DNA of 64,000 nt from assembly GCF_000376865.1 (NCBI RefSeq), contig NZ_AQXQ01000009.1, forward strand, positions 182,436-246,435, read 5' to 3'. The position numbers and the translations under genes are program-made. Of the stretch, positions 8,846 through 17,211 are shown one piece after another. Positions within the stretch are counted from its first letter, which is position 1. Every line of letters begins with the position of its first letter. The notes under the pieces were generated by a model. That model made no database searches. It was not told where the DNA came from and saw only the letters and a program-made list of their open reading frames with translations. The stretch comes from Thioalkalivibrio sp. ALJ7 (lineage in GTDB: Bacteria; Pseudomonadota; Gammaproteobacteria; Ectothiorhodospirales; Ectothiorhodospiraceae).

Positions 8846-10138
8846 TTACGTGCGAATATCGTGAGGGATCGAGGAGACGGATTCCACCACGAGATTCGCG
8901 CCTTCGCGGATCTCGTTAACGATGTCCTGGACGGCCTTCACCTGCGTGCCGGCCTGTTCGGCGACGCTGCGAACGGTGTCGATGCGATCGGCGATTTCGC
9001 GGGTACGGTCCAGATTGCCGTTGAGTACCTCGGCGATACGGGTTGTGGCTTCACGGGTGTTGGCGGCGAGCTTGCGCACCTCTTGGGCGACCACGGCAAA
9101 GCCGCGTCCCTGCTCGCCTGCGCGTGCCGCCTCGATCGCGGCGTTAAGCGACAGCATCCGGGTGGTCTCGGCCACGGTGCGGATGGTCTCGATGATGGAT
9201 TCGATGTCGCGCGCCTCGGCGTTCAGGCGCTCGACCGCGTCCTGGGCCGCGCGGACTTCGGTGCGGATCTGGTCGGTGTGTTGGGCGTTCAGCCGCAGCG
9301 ACTCTTCGCCATTGTGGGCGCTTTCCGCGGTCTTCCGGGCCATGTCGTGGGCGACAGACGAGGCCTCTCGGGTACGCTGCGCCGTATGCACGCTGGCGGT
9401 GATGTCGGTCGCGAACTTGATGACCTTCTCAACCCGGCCCTGCGGGTCGAGGATCGGGTTGTAGGTGGCCTCTAGCCACAGCTCCTCGCCGCTGGCCTTG
9501 AGGCGTCGGAATTTGCCGCTCATGAACTGGCCGCGTGCCAGGCGTTCCCAGAAATCCGGATGATCGCGATAAAAGGCGTCGTCGCAGAAGAGGCGATGGT
9601 GTTGGCCCTGGATCTCTTCGAGGCGATAGCCAACCGCCTCAAGGAAGTTGTCGTTGGCCTTGAGGATCTCGCCCTCCGGGGTGAATTCGATGACCGCCAT
9701 GGACCGATCCAGGGCGGTGAAGACCGCCGCCTGGTCGCGTAGCTGCTCCTGTTTCTCGGTGACGTCGTAGGCGATCTTGGCGATCTTTTCCACCTGCCCC
9801 TGAGCATTGCGTACCGGGAAATAGGTGGCCTCCAGCCATAAGGTTTCGCCGTCATGCGTCACTCGCGGGAAGGTACCGGACTGGGACTCCCCGGCCGCCA
9901 AGCGGCGCCAGAAGTCGCGGTACTGCATGGAGCGGGCGTACTCGGGACTGCAGAACATCCTGTGGTGCTGGCCAAGGACCGCCTCGCGTGGATGCCCTAC
10001 AGTCTTGAGGAACAGATCGTTGGCCTCGAGGATCTGGCCGCGTGGGGTGAATTCAATGTACGCAACGGCCTCGCGGATGGCCTCGAGCACAGGGGTATTG
10101 GCTTCGGTGGTTGGGGGGAGGGCAGAAATGGATGACAT
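8846..10138 (-). CDS. BdlA-like soluble PAS-PAS-MCP signalling protein
   Basis: A 430-residue protein without membrane segments. Two PAS domains (about 20-135 and 145-260) share near-identical cores (VAYIEFTP / [26 protein letters not shown]), typical of a duplicated flavin or haem PAS. The C-terminus is a shortened chemoreceptor signalling domain with the tip [20 protein letters not shown]. This is the architecture of Pseudomonas BdlA, which controls biofilm dispersal linked to c-di-GMP. Start at 10138 follows AAGGAGCT at ideal distance. It is divergent from the lipoprotein at 10238, sharing an operator-rich interval. Confidence 0.88.
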   Translation of the reverse strand: MSSISALPPTTEANTPVLEAIREAVAYIEFTPRGQILEANDLFLKTVGHPREAVLGQHHRMFCSPEYARSMQYRDFWRRLAAGESQSGTFPRVTHDGETLWLEATYFPVRNAQGQVEKIAKIAYDVTEKQEQLRDQAAVFTALDRSMAVIEFTPEGEILKANDNFLEAVGYRLEEIQGQHHRLFCDDAFYRDHPDFWERLARGQFMSGKFRRLKASGEELWLEATYNPILDPQGRVEKVIKFATDITASVHTAQRTREASSVAHDMARKTAESAHNGEESLRLNAQHTDQIRTEVRAAQDAVERLNAEARDIESIIETIRTVAETTRMLSLNAAIEAARAGEQGRGFAVVAQEVRKLAANTREATTRIAEVLNGNLDRTREIADRIDTVRSVAEQAGTQVKAVQDIVNEIREGANLVVESVSSIPHDIRT

Positions 10139-10184
10139 GACGAGCTCCTTGGACAAGGGATACGGCACTCGCCGTTGCAATGAA

Positions 10185-10212
10185 TGTACAGTACTTGTAC
10201 AAGTAAAGTACA
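10185..10212. promoter_or_regulatory. Overlapping palindromic operator between bdlA-like gene and lipoprotein gene
   Basis: Two overlapping copies of TGTAC-N7-GTACA, at 10185-10201 and 10196-10212, are offset by 11 bases (one helical turn). A perfect 12-base palindrome (ACTTGTACAAGT, 10193-10204) lies in the middle. The outer flanks TGAAT (10181) and ATTCA (10221) are also inverted. The placement in a 99-base divergent spacer suggests a dimeric repressor or activator bound cooperatively; which one is unknown. Confidence 0.6.
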
Positions 10213-10237
10213 GAAAGTGTATTCAGGGAGCCAGGTG

Positions 10238-11131
10238 ATGATCAAGCGAATCAGGCAAGGGGGGTGGATCACGGTGCTGGGGTTAGCACTCTCGGCCCTG
10301 ATGGCCGGGTGCGGCGGAACTTTCCCGAAGGCCGATGCAGACCGGCCCGTAGAAGATGGCTTCAGCGCACAGACCCTTTTTCAACAAACACTCGCGGCGC
10401 ACGGCGGTGACCTGCGCGAGTACGAGGGTGATCTGAACCAGGCAACCGATGGCGAGTGGGGGCGCTTGATCCAGCGTATCCAGCCGTTGGTTGCAGATGG
10501 TGGGTACCGCGGTCAGGGCGAGGAGCGCTATCGTCCCGCGGACGGCCTGTACGCGATTCATTACACCGGTCCCGAGGGCACCAAGACCGTGATTCGCGGC
10601 GACGGTGACTTCCGGGTGTACTACGACGGTGAGCGCAGCGACGACCGCGAGAAAATCCGGGCGAGTGCGATGACCACCGATGCGGGGGAGCTCTTCCACT
10701 ACGGACCCAGTTTCGTGAAGCATCGCGCTACGGCCATGGAGCGGCTGCCGAACCAGCGTGAGGGCGGTATGGAATATCGTCGTTTGCTGGCCACGATCGA
10801 ACCGGGGTTTGGTGAGGCCGAGTCGGATCAGGTGGTGATGTGGATCGACCCGGAGACCGACCTGCTGTATCGCGTGCATATCACCCTGAACGGTTTTGGT
10901 CCCACGCAGGGGGCGCACGTCGACACCACCTTCCTCGAGTATGACGAGATCGCGGGTTTCACCCTGCCCACGCGCTTCGAGGAACGGGTGCGCGGGCCGC
11001 TACGCCTGTTCGTGCACGAATGGTGGGTGACCGGTCGCGATGCGGATCGCGGCTGGGAGGCCCGTGACGTTCGCGGCCCGGAGTTTTCGGGCACAGCCGC
11101 ACCCGCCGCGGGGCATCCCGAGGCCCCCTGA
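10238..11131 (+). CDS. Lipoprotein of unknown function
   Basis: A 297-residue protein with a signal peptide ending in lipobox LMAGC. The mature part is rich in beta-strand-like segments (YRPADGLYAIHYTGPEG, FRVYYDGERSDD, VVMWIDPETDLLYRVHI, DTTFLEYDEIAGFTLPTRFE). These resemble lipoprotein-carrier-like or DUF6503-type beta folds, but I do not recognise a named family. An AGGGAG box at 10225 precedes the ATG by 7 bases, supporting this start over an upstream in-frame one. It is divergent from the BdlA-like gene and may be co-controlled with it. Confidence 0.7.
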   Translation: MIKRIRQGGWITVLGLALSALMAGCGGTFPKADADRPVEDGFSAQTLFQQTLAAHGGDLREYEGDLNQATDGEWGRLIQRIQPLVADGGYRGQGEERYRPADGLYAIHYTGPEGTKTVIRGDGDFRVYYDGERSDDREKIRASAMTTDAGELFHYGPSFVKHRATAMERLPNQREGGMEYRRLLATIEPGFGEAESDQVVMWIDPETDLLYRVHITLNGFGPTQGAHVDTTFLEYDEIAGFTLPTRFEERVRGPLRLFVHEWWVTGRDADRGWEARDVRGPEFSGTAAPAAGHPEAP

Positions 11132-11161
11132 GGGCAGGGTGCATGCCATAATCGCTACGCG

Positions 11162-11371
11162 ATGAGCGAAGCTGAAAACAAACTGACGGAAACCCAGCAT
11201 GCTGCCGATCTGCAGGATGGCCCGGACCGAACGCTGTCTGGGGGTGATGGCTGTGACTGGGGGAGCTGCTCGGCCGAGCCTTATTGGCGAGAGGTAGCGG
11301 AAGACCTCGAGTCTATACCCGACCCGGACCCTGGTCCCGACGAGGCATCATCGAACGATCCGGACGCCTGA
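11162..11371 (+). CDS. Small Cys-containing protein, paralogue of the 15968 gene
   Basis: A 69-residue acidic protein of unknown function. Its core CDWGSCSAEPYWREVAEDL is shared with the gene at 15968 (CDCCSCEAEPYWVEVAGEL), which is the main reason to accept it as real. The cysteines (C-x3-C here) could bind metal or form a disulfide; no signal peptide is visible. It begins 30 bases after the preceding lipoprotein gene, and its last 91 bases overlap the end of the convergent phosphotransferase gene. The ribosome-binding site is weak. Confidence 0.65.
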   Translation: MSEAENKLTETQHAADLQDGPDRTLSGGDGCDWGSCSAEPYWREVAEDLESIPDPDPGPDEASSNDPDA

Positions 11372-12339
11372 AAGCGCCGCACGGTCGCGAGGGCCGTGCG
11401 GCGGCTGTAGTCGTGAATCTTCCAGTGATCGGGCATCCAACCCACCAGGAAGCGGTAGAAGTCGGCCTGGGCGATGGGAAACAGGCTGCGCCACTCACGT
11501 TCGATCGCCTCAACATCCCAGTTGCCATGACGCTTGCGCAATGCCTGGCGCAGGGTGGTGAAGTAGTCGTCCAGCAGCCCGGGCTCCCAGGTCTCCTGTT
11601 CGTGTTCGTCCAGGCAGCTCCCGAGGAAGTAGGCCACGTCGCGCATACCGCAGCCGCCCCCGACGTACTGGAAATCGACGGCCGCGACGGCATTGCCTTC
11701 CGGTGCAAAACAGAAGTTGGCGACCTTGGCATCGCCGTGCACCAGCGAGCGATAGCGAGCGCCGGTCAGAGCGGCGTCGAGCGCGGCCGCGGTTTCGCGG
11801 ATCGTGGCGTCCTCGATCGCGGCCCATTCGTCCGGGCGGGTTGCCAGATGCCAGTAGCTCCCTTCGGGCCACAGGCCCTCGGGGTTGACCCCCATGAAGC
11901 GCGCGTGGAAGCGTGCGAGCCAGTCGAGACAAAGTCTCGTTTCGACACGGGTCAGGTGGTCCTTGCGCAACGGGAAGCCGCTGGCGTCCAGGTCTTCGAG
12001 CAGGATCAGGTGTTCATCACCGTGGGTGGCAGCGGCCAGGCACTCGGGTAGGCGGTTATGGGCGCCGCACGGGCCGGCCCAGTTGCGGTACCAAGCCATT
12101 TCGACCTGGTAGGACTGGACCTTGCGCTGATGCGAGCGGTCGTTGCTCCAGCCGCGAGGGTGGTCCAGCTCGTCCGGGAAGACGATGTGCTTGAGGATCA
12201 CGGCCGGCCGTTTGGCCCCTTCGAGGCGGTAGCGGACGATCTCGCCATACCCGCTCCAGAGCGTCTGGATCACGTGTTCACGGACTGCGTTGCGGGCCCC
12301 TGTGGACTGCAACACGAAACGGTTCGCGGCGTCCGCCAT
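11281..12339 (-). CDS. Aminoglycoside-phosphotransferase-fold kinase (ecdysteroid-kinase-like)
   Basis: A 352-residue cytoplasmic protein of the APH/choline-kinase fold. The catalytic loop is LVHGDAKVANFCF (HGDxxxxN) and the metal-binding Asp is in VDFQYVG. An EDLD segment near the hinge is typical of the EcKinase/DUF1679 branch, which phosphorylates small hydroxylated molecules. The substrate is unknown. It starts at ATG 12339, overlapping the stop of the upstream lipoprotein gene as ATGA, so the two are probably co-translated. The last 30 residues are Ser/Gly/Asp-rich and lie over the opposite-strand small gene. Confidence 0.8.
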   Translation of the reverse strand: MADAANRFVLQSTGARNAVREHVIQTLWSGYGEIVRYRLEGAKRPAVILKHIVFPDELDHPRGWSNDRSHQRKVQSYQVEMAWYRNWAGPCGAHNRLPECLAAATHGDEHLILLEDLDASGFPLRKDHLTRVETRLCLDWLARFHARFMGVNPEGLWPEGSYWHLATRPDEWAAIEDATIRETAAALDAALTGARYRSLVHGDAKVANFCFAPEGNAVAAVDFQYVGGGCGMRDVAYFLGSCLDEHEQETWEPGLLDDYFTTLRQALRKRHGNWDVEAIEREWRSLFPIAQADFYRFLVGWMPDHWKIHDYSRRTALATVRRFQASGSFDDASSGPGSGSGIDSRSSATSRQ

Positions 12340-12653
12340 CACCGATCGGGCAGGGCGCGACAGCTCCAGAACACACCCACCATCTCGAGCATGGCCGCAT
12401 CGTCGCGGGTCCAGAACACGATGTCGTCAGTCGGGTTGGCGTAGCGCCCGCCGTAGGCGGTCTCGGTGGCCTGTAGCCGGGCGCGGGCACCGTTGAAGGC
12501 CAGTATCGCCTGCTCGCCTTCGAAGGTTGCGGTGAGTTCCGGCCCGTACGCGCAGACGTAGGCGACCTCGCGCGGGGTGTCATCCCCGCGTGGCAGTGCG
12601 CTGCAGCCGGCTGCCAGCATGACCCCGGCGATCATCATTATTTGTGCGCGCAC
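12339..12653 (-). CDS. MliC-like lipoprotein (putative c-type lysozyme inhibitor)
   Basis: A 104-residue lipoprotein. Starting from GTG 12653 (GGGAG at proper distance) the protein begins with a short signal ending in LAAGC. The mature domain has the pattern of MliC/COG3895: an early Cys in YVCAYG, then ARARLQATETAYGGRYANP, DIVFWTRDDAAML and a final Cys in FWSCR. MliC proteins bind c-type lysozyme at the cell envelope. The frame is open 57 codons upstream, but that part has no signal peptide. It is coupled to the kinase-fold gene by an ATGA overlap. Confidence 0.75.
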   Translation of the reverse strand: MRAQIMMIAGVMLAAGCSALPRGDDTPREVAYVCAYGPELTATFEGEQAILAFNGARARLQATETAYGGRYANPTDDIVFWTRDDAAMLEMVGVFWSCRALPDR

Positions 12654-12856
12654 GTGTGCTCCCGAGCTGATATGGCCGTACCGGATGATGCCGGTCCTGT
12701 GGATGTCGTGGTGCCTGATACTCGCGCCCGTCATTTTGGCCATCAAGGCCGGGTTCTGGACCTCGGCGAAAGACGGCGCCAAAAGGGTTTTGGATCCGCG
12801 AGGCACGCCCAGAGTCTGGCACATAGGGCTGGAAGTTTCGGGAAATACGGGTGGAC

Positions 12857-13261
12857 TTAGTGGCTACTGCGGTCGTCAGGTGAGCCTTCGAGATCCGATT
12901 CGGAGTCGTTCAGTGGATCGTGGTCATCGTATTGCCGGCGTAGTTGCCGGTCGTGTTCCGCAGGGTCGGTGATTGATCGGTCGGTCTGCACGTTGCGCAC
13001 TACGAGAAAGGTCCACAGCGAGGCGAATGCCCAGAGGAACAGGCCGATTGCGAGTGGGAAGCCTCCGTAGTCGGAAGCTTCGGGCAGCCCGGTCACCAGG
13101 GCGTAGGTGATGGAGGCGAGCGCGGTGGCCCAGACGATGGCGATCGGCGCCGCACAACTGTGAGCGGCGGCGCCGTAGCGGTAGGCACCGACGGGTGGCA
13201 GGACCAGTCCAAGGAGGTAGTAGAGGGCGGGCTCCCGAGTGGGGTCGTGCAGGCTGGTCAT
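12857..13261 (-). CDS. Small integral membrane protein of unknown function
   Basis: A 134-residue protein with three or four hydrophobic helices in the first 90 residues (YYLLGLVLPPVGAYRYG, APIAIVWATALASITYALV, FPLAIGLFLWAFASLWTFLVV). It ends in an acidic hydrophilic tail (DDHDPLNDSESDLEG). The tail composition is common in halophile proteins. No family recognised. It is followed by its own gap before the phosphotransferase pair. Confidence 0.6.
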   Translation of the reverse strand: MTSLHDPTREPALYYLLGLVLPPVGAYRYGAAAHSCAAPIAIVWATALASITYALVTGLPEASDYGGFPLAIGLFLWAFASLWTFLVVRNVQTDRSITDPAEHDRQLRRQYDDHDPLNDSESDLEGSPDDRSSH

Positions 13262-13365
13262 GTCTGTCTATACCCCTAAGGGTGTGCAGATCGTCTGAGT
13301 CTGGTCCGAACGGGCGGGATTTTCCAGCTCGTGACATTCCGTATCCGGCAAGAATCGGGGCAGGT

Positions 13366-13497
13366 CACGGAATCGCGGTCTTCCGGGGGCATGCGTTCCA
13401 CCCAGTCATCAATGCTGGTCCGGCCGAGCAGCGCCTCAATCGAGTGGCCAATGTAGGCAAATCTGCGCTCATGGCGTGACAATCCTTTGCCATCGCC
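13366..13497 (-). pseudogene. Remnant of a PAS domain
   Basis: On the minus strand an open frame encodes about 40 residues with a PAS_3-like core: RRFAYIGHSIEALLG, then IDDWVERMPPEDRDSV. PAS domains of sensor proteins read like this (YIG...IE.LLG...W....HPEDR). The frame then loses similarity at once and no start, partner domain or ribosome-binding site is visible. I read this as a leftover fragment of a former sensor gene in the 13262-13540 gap. Confidence 0.45.
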
Positions 13498-13540
13498 TAC
13501 GGGGCATTCTTGGAAAGGGCGAAAGGTTGGAGGGGAAGCC

Positions 13541-14269
13541 TCAACCCGCAGCCAGGGGCTGAATTCGCAGCTCGATGCGCGGGGATGTCGTCGTAGTGTC
13601 GGTGTCGACGGTATGGGACTCCGAGTCGTTTACACGGAGCACCAGGCGCTCAGGGGCCACGCCGGTTTGCTCCAGTCGGCGACCGGCGGCGAGGGCGTCG
13701 TCCTCCGACCTCTGGGGATCAGATTCTGACGCACCCAATGCGTTGTCATGGGCAATCACGGTGATCAGGCTGGCACGAAACTCGTCGAGTACCCGGCCGA
13801 TGGTGTCCAGAGTGCGCTCGTGATCTTCCGGAGTGGCGTCGGCCGAGAGTTGCACGCGGATGCCGGGATCCTGATGGTGAATTGCGACGTCCTGGCCCGC
13901 GAGTTCCTGGCGCAGTCGGGCTCCGAGTACATCCATGTAGTAGCCGAGGCGGTCGGGTTCCAGGGTCTCGTGGCCGCTTGTGCGCAGGGCAGTCTGGCGT
14001 TCGCTCTCGGCGGTCTCCGTACGGGCGATTTGCAGACCCTCGTCGAGTTCGGCGGGCGGGTCGGGGTCGGCTTCCGGGCTGGCGTTGGGGGTAGCCTCGG
14101 TTTCCGCCGGAGACGCGGGGGGGGCGGACGCTTGGGGTTCGGGGGCTGCGGGTTCGTCGACCTCTTCCGATCCGACTGGCAACAGGGCACAGCCGCTAGC
14201 CGTCATCGTCAGCAACAGGGCGGCGGCCAGGTTGCGTGCTGCGGTCCGGGATACTCTGGCTGGGGTCAT
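13541..14269 (-). CDS. OmpA-like C-terminal lipoprotein
   Basis: A 242-residue lipoprotein with signal peptide and lipobox ASGC. Next comes a Pro/Ala/Glu-rich linker of about 45 residues, then an OmpA/MotB-like domain (LITVIAHDNALGASESD... RRLEQTGVAPERLVLRV... RIELRIQPL). Such domains bind peptidoglycan, so it probably tethers the outer membrane to the wall. GAGGAG precedes ATG 14269. It begins 7 bases after the stop of the EAL gene, so the two form an operon; an upstream in-frame extension overlaps the EAL gene and is not used. Confidence 0.8.
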   Translation of the reverse strand: MTPARVSRTAARNLAAALLLTMTASGCALLPVGSEEVDEPAAPEPQASAPPASPAETEATPNASPEADPDPPAELDEGLQIARTETAESERQTALRTSGHETLEPDRLGYYMDVLGARLRQELAGQDVAIHHQDPGIRVQLSADATPEDHERTLDTIGRVLDEFRASLITVIAHDNALGASESDPQRSEDDALAAGRRLEQTGVAPERLVLRVNDSESHTVDTDTTTTSPRIELRIQPLAAG

Positions 14270-14276
14270 GCTCTCC

Positions 14277-15833
14277 TCAGTGTTGTTGGCACCAGGTGCT
14301 GAAGGCCTCGGCCGACAGGGGGCGACTGAAGTGGTAGCCCTGACCCCCGTCGACGCCCTGTTTACGCAGCCAATCCACCTGGTGGGCCGATTCGACGCCC
14401 TCGGCCACGATGTGCAGATCGAGGGAGCGCGCCATCTCGATAATATGCCCGATGACTTGGCTGGTGACTGCCTCGTGGGCAATGGCATCGGAAAAGGATT
14501 TATCGATCTTCAGTGTATCCAGTTCGAAGCGTTCGAGGTAGGCAAGACTGGAGTATCCCGTTCCAAAGTCGTCGACCGCGATCCGATGGCCGCGGCGGCG
14601 TAACTCGCGCAGGCGTGTGCGCACCTCGTCGCTATTCAGGAGCGAGCGCTCGGTTAGCTCCAGCTTGATGGAGTGCGGTTCAATGCGAGCCTCGCGCAAT
14701 GCCGTGCGCATCGCATTGCCGAAGCGATCAGAGGCGAGGTCCTGACCGGTAATGTTCAGGTTGATCGACAGCTCGGGGTGATCGCGAAGGGTGCCGGCCT
14801 GGTCGCGCAGGATCGCCCGCAGGATCGCCAGGGTGAGATCGGTGGCCTGGCCGGTGTCCTCGGCGAGGGGAATGAAGACATCCGGCTGGATCGTTTCGTC
14901 GCCCTCGCGGTGCCAGCGAGCAAGGGCCTCGGCACCCCGACAACGGCCGTCGGCAAGGTCCACGATGGGTTGGTATGCCACGCTAAGCCGGTCCTGCGCG
15001 ATGGCCTCGCGCAGTTCGCTGGACAGGCTCAGGTGGCGACGTAGGTAGTGCAGAACCAGGAGCAACCACAGGACGACCAGGAGCAGGCCGAACACGCCGG
15101 CCACGACCAGCGTCGGGAGGTAGCGGTCCCAGAAGGCCGCCAGCGGCTGTACGGCGATAACATCAATCGGGAATAAAGTCCCTAGCGAGAAACGGCTGAC
15201 GATACGGCTCTGCGAACGATCGACGGAAAGGCCTGGGTTCGCGTCGTCGAGTGATGGCAGCTCGGCATCGTGAGGGTGGCGGCTCATCGGAAGCCCCTCC
15301 ACCCACAGTCCAACCTGCTGCGAGTCCAGCAGGCCGGGACTCATCAGCAGGCGCGGATCGATGGCGACATCGTGCTGGCCAAACCGCATCAGGAATAGCT
15401 CCACACCCCCCACGGCCGTGTCCGCACTGGGCCACCAGGCAATCACCCCGGTGTCATAGATGCGGCTGGCACGTGGTGGGGTCAGGGCATCGCCCTGCAC
15501 GAACCCGGCGCCGCACTCCCGTTCGGCGGCTCGCCAATAGCCGATGGCGCGCACGTGGGGGCGGGCCATCGCCGCGTCCTGCAACTGTTCAAGGTGCTCG
15601 GGAGAGCAGGGTTCGAGTCCCAGTTGATTCAGGTGGTCCAGCAACTCGTGGGCATCGACTAAGGCCGTTTCGGTCTGCTCCCCCAGTCGCTGAGACAGGT
15701 CGGCGAGGCGTTTCTCTTCGGCGACGACGGATTCCTGCCACAGGAACCACCCCAACGCCGTAAGCGGCAGCAGGATTCCCAGCAGTGCCGCTGCGGAGAT
15801 CGAGATCAGGACCTTGTCGCGTCGGGTGATCAT
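14277..15833 (-). CDS. EAL-domain phosphodiesterase with periplasmic CSS-type sensor
   Basis: A 518-residue membrane protein: helix at residues 10-32, a periplasmic region of about 200 residues with cysteines (EPCSP, ERECG) as in CSS-motif sensors, a second helix near 240-265, then an EAL domain. The CSS region of relatives is redox-sensitive through its cysteines. Catalytic motifs are intact: GAEALARW, NLNITGQDL, ELTERSL, VDDFGTGYSSL, TLKIDKSF, AEGVE, QGYHFSRPL. It should hydrolyse c-di-GMP in response to an envelope signal. It is transcribed with the OmpA-like lipoprotein, which may be functionally tied to it. Confidence 0.88.
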   Translation of the reverse strand: MITRRDKVLISISAAALLGILLPLTALGWFLWQESVVAEEKRLADLSQRLGEQTETALVDAHELLDHLNQLGLEPCSPEHLEQLQDAAMARPHVRAIGYWRAAERECGAGFVQGDALTPPRASRIYDTGVIAWWPSADTAVGGVELFLMRFGQHDVAIDPRLLMSPGLLDSQQVGLWVEGLPMSRHPHDAELPSLDDANPGLSVDRSQSRIVSRFSLGTLFPIDVIAVQPLAAFWDRYLPTLVVAGVFGLLLVVLWLLLVLHYLRRHLSLSSELREAIAQDRLSVAYQPIVDLADGRCRGAEALARWHREGDETIQPDVFIPLAEDTGQATDLTLAILRAILRDQAGTLRDHPELSINLNITGQDLASDRFGNAMRTALREARIEPHSIKLELTERSLLNSDEVRTRLRELRRRGHRIAVDDFGTGYSSLAYLERFELDTLKIDKSFSDAIAHEAVTSQVIGHIIEMARSLDLHIVAEGVESAHQVDWLRKQGVDGGQGYHFSRPLSAEAFSTWCQQH

Positions 15834-15967
15834 GGTGGCCGTGGAAGAAGCGAATCATTTGGATATTAACATGCGGTTGGGTGGATACCGGCTTAGGCCC
15901 GAAGCATTCTTGCCGCGCTCTGGCCGGTCTATCCTTGGGATGAGGCCTGATCTCTTGGGGGTGTCCC

Positions 15968-16174
15968 ATGAACGCACGTTTGGAGCAGCGACCGTCCCGG
16001 AAACCATTGGATCCAGCGGCTGAACCGCTCCATAGTCGCCTCAGTATGCACGAGGGCGTGACCGCGGCCTGTGACTGTTGTTCCTGCGAGGCGGAGCCCT
16101 ACTGGGTCGAGGTCGCCGGCGAACTCGGGATCGAGCTGGACCCGGTCCAGGGTGTTCAGGGGCGCGAGGACTAG
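15968..16174 (+). CDS. Small Cys-containing protein, paralogue of the 11162 gene
   Basis: A 68-residue protein sharing the core CD-x2-SC-x-AEPYW-x-EVA with the gene at 11162, and a following DP...G segment. Here there are four cysteines in seven positions (CDCCSC), which is metal-site-like. No signal peptide or membrane segment. A GGGGGTG box 6 bases before ATG 15968 supports the start. Its TAG stop overlaps the stop of the convergent pentapeptide-repeat gene within CTAG. Function unknown. Confidence 0.65.
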   Translation: MNARLEQRPSRKPLDPAAEPLHSRLSMHEGVTAACDCCSCEAEPYWVEVAGELGIELDPVQGVQGRED

Positions 16175-17136
16175 TCGCAGGAACCGATGGAGTTGCGGGC
16201 GCAGAAACGCCCATCAATCCAGATGCTGCGACCCAGGTGCGCCCCGTCCAATCGAGCGCCAGCAATATCTGCGCCGGTCAGATTGGCGTGTTCAAGATTG
16301 GCATTTTCGAGGTTGGCGCCGGTCAGTCGGGCGTTGATCAGGTCGGCACCCGTCAGGTTCGACGCACCGAGCTCTGCTCGGTCCAGGGCCGCCAGGGTGA
16401 GGTCGGCGAAGCGCATGTCGGCATCGGTCAGCCGTGCGTCGTGCAGGCGGGCCCCGGCCAGGCGGGTATTGTGGAGCGAGGCCCCGCGCAGGTCGGCTTC
16501 GCGCAGGTCGGCCCCGGCCATGTCGCAGTAGTTCCAGTTCACGCCCGGTGCGGCGGGCTGGTCGCAGTCGGGGCCTGGGTCCTGTTCGAACTGCAAGGCA
16601 AAACCGATCAGCACAGCGAGTGCAATCACCACGCTGGCCGCCCCTGCGATCCAGGGACGCGGGCCGTGCATCCACTGACTCCAGGGGGGGAGGGGGCGCT
16701 GCAGAATTTCGAGCCATTGCTGGCGGTGTACCAGGGTTTCCGGTGACTCGGGACAGCGCCGATCGCCCTTGCGACGCTCGCCGGTCTCTGCGGGTGGGTC
16801 GTCGTGGCGGCGCTCGCGGAGTCGTTCGTCTTCCCGCAGGCGGGCCTGTTCCAGGCGCTCGCGTCCCTCGGGCGTGTGCGCGTTCTGGAGCTCTTCGGGG
16901 ATCAGGTGTGGGCGCTGGTCTATGCGCCACCAGGTTTCGCGGTCGAGGCTGACTTGGTCCCGGGGGTGGAGGCGCCCAAGGATCAGGAAGCGACCGATCT
17001 GACGCTGCGGGTAGGGGCCGCACACCTGCCCGTCACGGTGGGTGTACCACAGTTCGTAACGCCCCTCGCCGGATTCCGGTGGCGGGGTGTCGGGTTCATG
17101 CTGGGTATCCGGGGAATCGCTGCTCACGGAGTCCAC
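16171..17136 (-). CDS. Membrane-anchored pentapeptide-repeat protein with GYF_2-like N-terminus
   Basis: A 321-residue protein. Residues 25-80 (YELWYTHRDGQVCGPYPQRQIG... DQVSLD) resemble a GYF_2/DUF4339-type domain. A charged Glu/Arg-rich stretch follows, then one helix (about 165-185), then about 20 pentapeptide repeats (ADLRE ADLRG type) from 205 to 295. Pentapeptide repeats form a right-handed beta helix. The repeats fall after the single helix, so one side of the membrane carries the adaptor domain and the other the helix. Role unknown. Start is GTG 17136. Confidence 0.8.
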   Translation of the reverse strand: MDSVSSDSPDTQHEPDTPPPESGEGRYELWYTHRDGQVCGPYPQRQIGRFLILGRLHPRDQVSLDRETWWRIDQRPHLIPEELQNAHTPEGRERLEQARLREDERLRERRHDDPPAETGERRKGDRRCPESPETLVHRQQWLEILQRPLPPWSQWMHGPRPWIAGAASVVIALAVLIGFALQFEQDPGPDCDQPAAPGVNWNYCDMAGADLREADLRGASLHNTRLAGARLHDARLTDADMRFADLTLAALDRAELGASNLTGADLINARLTGANLENANLEHANLTGADIAGARLDGAHLGRSIWIDGRFCARNSIGSCD

Positions 17137-17211
17137 GCGCTGGATGGTGCCGCCGCGTCCTTGCTGGCGGATGCCCGGAGTATAGGGCAGATCGGCGCAA
17201 GGGAACGTGGA

